Source: Peribacillus faecalis | Lineage (GTDB): Bacteria; Bacillota; Bacilli; Bacillales; DSM-1321 | Reading direction: 5' to 3' | Assembly: GCF_014712675.1 (NCBI RefSeq) | Contig: NZ_JACXSI010000024.1 | Location: forward strand, 1-58,129 | Length of the DNA stretch: 58,129 nt | In this document: positions 54,657 to 58,129 of the stretch, in pieces | How positions within the stretch are numbered: the first letter of the stretch is position 1 | Layout of the letters: each line of letters opens with the position of its first letter | Position numbers and translations under genes: made by a program | The notes under the pieces: generated by a model | What the model saw: only the letters and a program-made list of their open reading frames with translations | Told to the model about the DNA's origin: nothing | Databases searched by the model: none

Positions 54657-54695
54657 AAAAACGGAAAAGCCGTTGAGAAGTCCTGTCTCAACGGC
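54657..54695 (-). terminator. Terminator of the sigY operon
   Basis: A perfect 10-bp stem GCCGTTGAGA/TCTCAACGGC (54669-54678 with 54686-54695); minus-strand TTTTCCGTTTTTAC follows. It is 30 bases after the yxlG stop. Confidence 0.82.
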
Positions 54696-54724
54696 CTGAC
54701 AAAAAGACTCCGTATTCTGTTCGT

Positions 54725-55498
54725 CTATATTTTATTCCTATCCAAGATCCGTGCCGACACCAGTTGAATGGCCGCTATTAAAATAACTGTTAAAGCAATA
54801 CTTCCCCAAAGCCCCGACTCTATTTCTGTTCCTTGCACCATCGAAGACGCATAACTGCTGAGCTGTGTCGGACTCCATGCAAGCTGATCTTTAAAATAGC
54901 TTCCGGCAAGCGATAAAGCGGTAAAGAATATCACATTGATGATAGCAATCGCTCCGTTCCCACTGAAAACCGCACTTGTAAGCACGACAACTGAAACTAT
55001 AAAAACGATATAAAGACTATAAGTTGCCATACTAGCAAGCACATCAGCAACCGGCAATTTTGAGAATAATAGAATTGTATAATAAAAGGAAAGCAAATAA
55101 CCGCATATAAACGATACGACCAGCAGCAGGCTATGCGCCAACGTCTTACTTGCGACGATTTGGATTGAAGTAACCGGCTTGGTAAATACCATCATCAGTG
55201 CCCCGCTCTTTCGTTCATCGCTAATCGTGCCCATTACCGCAACGACGATGAGCAATAGACCGATTGAATTCAGCTGCGAAAGCACACTGGCCATAACCTC
55301 TCCGCTTGATGGCAATGGCATTTCAAACACCGCACCTTCCGGAAAGTTGCCCCCCATCTTCAAAATATCATCCATAAAATAATACGTGACCGGCTGCATC
55401 ACTGACAGCAACATAAACACGACCGGCAACCAGATGATCTTGCTGCTTCTTTTCAGCCCTAAAAATTCTTTTGATAACAGTGTCATAAAGCTGCTCAT
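54725..55498 (-). CDS. yxlG: ABC-2 permease of the SigY operon (YxlG)
   Basis: A 257-residue permease with six membrane helices; the DERKSGALMMVFTKPVTSIQ segment is typical of the ABC-2 family. Its start overlaps the stop of the YxlF ATPase by four bases. Size and gene order match B. subtilis YxlG, last of the core sigY genes here; there is no yxlH in the window. Confidence 0.87.
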   Translation of the reverse strand: MSSFMTLLSKEFLGLKRSSKIIWLPVVFMLLSVMQPVTYYFMDDILKMGGNFPEGAVFEMPLPSSGEVMASVLSQLNSIGLLLIVVAVMGTISDERKSGALMMVFTKPVTSIQIVASKTLAHSLLLVVSFICGYLLSFYYTILLFSKLPVADVLASMATYSLYIVFIVSVVVLTSAVFSGNGAIAIINVIFFTALSLAGSYFKDQLAWSPTQLSSYASSMVQGTEIESGLWGSIALTVILIAAIQLVSARILDRNKI

Positions 55499-56379
55499 GA
55501 TTTCACCACCTCCATAAACACGCTTTCCAACGTTTGCTTACCTTGATGGAAGTGAACAATGTCGACATTATGATCCAAACACCAGCGTAACAGCTCTTCC
55601 TTTGTGCTATCAGACCGTAGAATGATATCGGCGCTATATTCACCCACCATATATATTTCTTTGATAAACTCGCAATCTGCCAATTCTTTCGGAAGCGGAT
55701 TGGCAGCTCGCAATGAATAGTTTTGTGCAGCTTGCGAAAGCAGTTCTTCAAGTGTTCCGTGGGCGACAATTTCACCGTTTCTCATCAGTAAAATATCATC
55801 GCTGATTTCCTCAGCATCATGCAAAATATGTGTTGAGTAAATAATCGTCGTCGTTTTTTTCAATTCATTCAATATATTCATTACATCTCTGCGCCCGACC
55901 GGATCGAGCGCTGACACCGGTTCATCCAATATTAAAAACGAAGGCTGATGCAAAAGCGCCTGCGCCAGTCCGAGCCGCTGCTTCATCCCGCCGCTGAACC
56001 CCTGTATTTTACGATTAGCCGCATCACTAATTCCGGTCAACTGCAAAACAAATGGTATTCTCTCCTTCAGCTTTGATTTATCCATGTGTGCCAGTTTTCC
56101 GGTAAAATGCAGAAATTCTTTCGGCGTCATCCATCCGTAAAATGACGGAATTTGCGGCAAAAATCCGATTTCATTGCGCCAATTTTTATCATGATGATAC
56201 GAAATTGTTCCGCCGTCACTATCTATTAATCCGACCAACATGTGAAGCAAAGTTGTTTTTCCGGCGCCATTTGGACCGATTAGCGCGACACAGCGCCCCT
56301 GCTCAATCGTAAAACTGACATCATTGACAACCTTTCTGCCTGTAAATGATTTGCTGAGATGTTCTGCTTTAATATTCAT
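55495..56379 (-). CDS. yxlF: ABC transporter ATP-binding protein of the SigY operon (YxlF)
   Basis: A 294-residue ATPase: Walker A LIGPNGAGKTTLLHM, signature GFSGGMKQRLGL, Walker B SFLILDEPVSALDP, H-loop YSTHILHDAEE, and a C-terminal extension of about 80 residues. It follows yxlE by six bases and overlaps the permease, as in the B. subtilis sigY operon, where the YxlFG transporter is of unknown substrate. Confidence 0.9.
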   Translation of the reverse strand: MNIKAEHLSKSFTGRKVVNDVSFTIEQGRCVALIGPNGAGKTTLLHMLVGLIDSDGGTISYHHDKNWRNEIGFLPQIPSFYGWMTPKEFLHFTGKLAHMDKSKLKERIPFVLQLTGISDAANRKIQGFSGGMKQRLGLAQALLHQPSFLILDEPVSALDPVGRRDVMNILNELKKTTTIIYSTHILHDAEEISDDILLMRNGEIVAHGTLEELLSQAAQNYSLRAANPLPKELADCEFIKEIYMVGEYSADIILRSDSTKEELLRWCLDHNVDIVHFHQGKQTLESVFMEVVKS

Positions 56380-56385
56380 AAGCGA

Positions 56386-56586
56386 TTACCTCTGCTTTCT
56401 GCCGATTATAAAATATACAATCGGTCCAATAATGTTAAAGAATACGATAATAATTGCCCACATCCATTTCGGTCCTTGCGTTTCCTCCTGTTTAACCAAG
56501 CTCACAAGCGCCGTCACCAATAAAATCAGCTGCAGCACAAAAATCGGCAATAAAATCATCATTAATTTTGAAGTTTCCATATCCAT
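56386..56586 (-). CDS. yxlE: YxlE, PLDc_N-type membrane component of SigY control
   Basis: A 66-residue protein with two membrane helices; GPKWMWAIIIVFFNIIGPIV with GRKQR at the end is the PLDc_N (phospholipase D nuclease N-terminal) pattern. In B. subtilis YxlE and YxlD help hold SigY inactive. The stop and start of neighbours are adjacent (yxlD ends at 56587). Confidence 0.85.
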   Translation of the reverse strand: MDMETSKLMMILLPIFVLQLILLVTALVSLVKQEETQGPKWMWAIIIVFFNIIGPIVYFIIGRKQR

Positions 56587-56811
56587 TTACTTCACCCTCC
56601 TTCTTTTTTCAGGCCAAATAACAAACAAATAATAAAGAATTGCTCCTGAAGGAATATTCAGAAGACCAAGCAAACCCCAAAACCAGGCATTCGCTCCCCG
56701 TTTTTTAGCAGATAGAAAAATAAGCGTGCCTTGTGTCAGCAGCACTGCCACAACCAGCACATAAATCATAATCTGTAGCGGCAATGATAAACTTTGGATA
56801 TCCAATGTCAT
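56587..56811 (-). CDS. yxlD: YxlD, membrane component of SigY control
   Basis: A 74-residue protein with two membrane helices and a basic end; the NAWFWGLLGLLNIPSGAIL segment is again PLDc_N-like. It overlaps yxlC by four bases (56808-56811). By position and size it corresponds to YxlD of B. subtilis, a component of the SigY anti-sigma system. Confidence 0.82.
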   Translation of the reverse strand: MTLDIQSLSLPLQIMIYVLVVAVLLTQGTLIFLSAKKRGANAWFWGLLGLLNIPSGAILYYLFVIWPEKRRRVK

Positions 56812-57119
56812 ATGTGCGAGTCCTCTCTATTTCTCAATCTTGTCCGAACAACCACATAAATCAACATGGTTGCCACCCCAGCTATTTGAATAGTCAAATA
56901 TAGTGCCGGACTGTTTGTCAATATTAATAGTGAAAGTACTGTAATTACGGAAGCCGCTCCAAGAAACATAAACAATTCACGAAGCATCATTTTTTTATAA
57001 ATGGCCTTTTTTTCTTGAACAAGCATTGTGATTGCATGAGCAGAAGGTGCCGAAACATCGATTGCCTCATCTAATTCATAAAATGCCCGTTCGACCCTTT
57101 TTTCTGTATCATCCTTCAT
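56808..57119 (-). CDS. yxlC: YxlC, anti-sigma component for SigY
   Basis: A 103-residue protein with a charged N-terminal domain of about 40 residues and two membrane helices (about 45-90), as in the YxlC family. Its start overlaps the sigY stop by 11 bases. YxlC is the main negative regulator of SigY in B. subtilis; no zinc-binding HxxxCxxC motif of ZAS anti-sigma factors is seen. Confidence 0.85.
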   Translation of the reverse strand: MKDDTEKRVERAFYELDEAIDVSAPSAHAITMLVQEKKAIYKKMMLRELFMFLGAASVITVLSLLILTNSPALYLTIQIAGVATMLIYVVVRTRLRNREDSHI

Positions 57120-57657
57120 ACTTGTTTATCTCCTTTCTAACCAACGTTAAACTTTTATGGACACGGGATTTCACTGTTCCGTCTTTAATGAACATCATTT
57201 CTCCAATTTCCTCATAAGAAAAGCCGTAATAATGCTTCAGCAACAGCGGAATCCGATATTTGGCATCCAGCTTCTGAATGATCTCCATCACTTCGTCAAA
57301 CTGTTGATTGTTATTTTCAACCTGCCACTTCAGCAGTTGATTGCTTTCTTTTGCCGCTTTCTTGAAAAGCCATCTGTCACGCTTCTTTTTCCTGAGCAAG
57401 TCGACATATGTCCGGGTCGCAATCGTTATGAGCCACGTTGTGAATTTGCTTATACCGTTAAATTGCTTCCTGTGCAAATATGCCTTCAACATCGTATCTT
57501 GGACAATTTCTTCAGTAGTGACGGTGTCCATCGTCATTTTCAACACATATTTATAAAGAAAGGAATAATGCATGTGCAGGAGTTCAGCTAATGCTTCATC
57601 ATCCCCATTTTGCATCTTTGCAATCAACTGCTCCTCTATTGTTTCTGACTCCAACAC
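57109..57657 (-). CDS. sigY: ECF sigma factor SigY
   Basis: A 182-residue ECF sigma factor. Region 2 has EEIVQDTMLKAYLHRKQF and KFTTWLITIATRTYVDLLR (core and -10 recognition); region 4 has RIPLLLKHYYGFSYEEIG and IKDGTVKSRVHKSL (-35 helix-turn-helix). The start is GTG 57657 or TTG 57654 after AAGGTGG. First gene of an operon with yxlC-D-E-F-G and behind an ECF-type promoter that SigY itself probably reads. Confidence 0.92.
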   Translation of the reverse strand: MLESETIEEQLIAKMQNGDDEALAELLHMHYSFLYKYVLKMTMDTVTTEEIVQDTMLKAYLHRKQFNGISKFTTWLITIATRTYVDLLRKKKRDRWLFKKAAKESNQLLKWQVENNNQQFDEVMEIIQKLDAKYRIPLLLKHYYGFSYEEIGEMMFIKDGTVKSRVHKSLTLVRKEINKYEG

Positions 57658-57687
57658 TTTCCCACCTTTTCATCAATCTATATGTAA

Positions 57688-57713
57688 GACGAAAGTTTTC
57701 CGCCAATCGTTCA
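57688..57713 (-). promoter_or_regulatory. ECF-type promoter of the sigY operon
   Basis: On the minus strand TGAACG (57708-57713) and CGTC (57688-57691) are separated by 16 bases, and the CGTC lies about 30 bases before the sigY start. The spacing and both hexamers fit the autoregulated SigY promoter pattern of Bacillus (AAC in the -35, CGTC in the -10). Confidence 0.7.
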
Positions 57714-57783
57714 CTCATTTTTAAATTTTTTTGTTAGAAAAACCGTTACCGGTCCTTTTTCCTTTTTGAGTCCGCCTCTTGAA

Positions 57784-57904
57784 ATCACTTCAATGAAAAA
57801 GGAGCCATGCGGGAGGACTAAGATGAATCACACGAGAAACCCGTTTTTGGTTTCTTGGGGAGGCAGCTTAGGACCGAGCATGGCAGGTATAAGGTTAGAC
57901 AGCT
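57784..57904 (-). repeat. Structured intergenic element, short form, inverted relative to 48.6 kb
   Basis: Read on the minus strand it begins AGCTGTCTAACC and CTGCCATGCTCGG and ends CTCCCGCATG, like the long element, but lacks both internal modules. It keeps an outer 7-bp GCCATGC/GCATGGC stem, a CTAAG/CTTAG stem and the central AGAAACC/GGTTTCT hairpin. It lies upstream of the sigY promoter. Confidence 0.7.
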
Positions 57905-58129
57905 TTTCAAGTTCAAAAAGTATATACTCCCTCTATAAAGTAAGGTTTTTCTTTGTTTTTCTCTGTTTTTCGTAGAATTGCTATGCCGTTTGAATCAAAT
58001 AAATGTGAAATCCCCGTAAGAATGAGCTGAATTTTAATCATTTTAGAAGTGGAGGGTACCTTTAAGAAGCCTTCCCTTCCTTTTTTTTGAAAGACTGGTG
58101 AAAATATATGGTCGTACCTTGGATCCCAC
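57905..58129. other. Right edge of the window, gene-free
   Basis: No ORF is supported. The final ATG at about 58108 may start a gene outside the window, but it has no ribosome site. Confidence 0.4.
58051..58088 (+). terminator. Possible plus-strand terminator near the right edge
   Basis: GGAGGG (58051-58056) can pair with CCTTCC at 58075-58080 with one G-T pair, followed immediately by T8. The loop is long (18 bases), so confidence is modest. Confidence 0.35.

Noticed and set aside
57766-57975. A 69-residue plus-strand ORF near the right edge
   Set aside because: It is a fortuitous frame across the short structured element with no ribosome site.

Overview
The window looks like chromosome from a low-GC, spore-former-type Firmicute, most likely Bacillaceae or Planococcaceae. 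The reasons are AT-rich intergenic DNA, strong AGGAGG-type ribosome binding sites with frequent TTG/GTG starts, a primary sigma factor of the RpoD/SigA type, a glgBCDAP glycogen operon, an Ecs-like ABC pair and a complete sigY-yxlCDEFG operon. Most genes are on the minus strand.

Layout. 1-111 is the 3' end of an IS3-family insertion sequence. 0.2-7.6 kb carries a PTS IIC-like permease, an M20 amidohydrolase, a frameshifted VOC protein, rpoD behind a SAM methyltransferase, and an ABC-2 exporter translationally coupled to an XRE-AbrB regulator. 7.6-11.5 kb is a decayed accessory patch bounded by two related repeats, one with a damaged tRNA 3' end; it holds a broken lipoprotein, a DUF1643 protein and a GTPase-DUF697 protein. 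11.5-16.7 kb is a two-component system with a MacB/FtsX-type ABC transporter; four 11-bp direct repeats precede the transporter. 17-19.3 kb holds a small unknown gene and a convergent-to-divergent nuclease pair, EVE-like-HNH and GIY-YIG-DUF4357. 19.4-23.5 kb has a biotin carboxylase/carrier pair and a chemotaxis receptor.

23.5-29.3 kb contains a heterodimeric ABC exporter bracketed by three intergenic arrays built on a GCGC core that recurs every 20-21 bp. 29.4-33.4 kb has a flavodoxin pseudogene with an in-frame stop, a GyrI-like protein, SstT, a small unknown protein and an HSL-type esterase. 33.8-47.8 kb is the glycogen/maltodextrin operon glgB-glgC-glgD-glgA-glgP-GH13-phosphohexomutase-malQ: synthesis of ADP-glucose and polymer, branching, then phosphorolysis, trimming and return of glucose-1-P to glucose-6-P.

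47.8-58.1 kb begins with a long non-coding stretch holding a terminator and a structured repeat element; an inverted, shorter relative of that element lies near the right edge. Between them are a thioesterase, a CmpB-like membrane protein, an Ecs-like ABC pair with a GNAT enzyme, an internally deleted pgcA pseudogene, a DUF6509-like protein, a short DUF3885 protein, an EamA transporter and the sigY operon, which has a recognisable ECF-type promoter. At least six genes are visibly broken, so the region appears to be decaying. The phased GCGC arrays and the paired structured elements are the least explained features.
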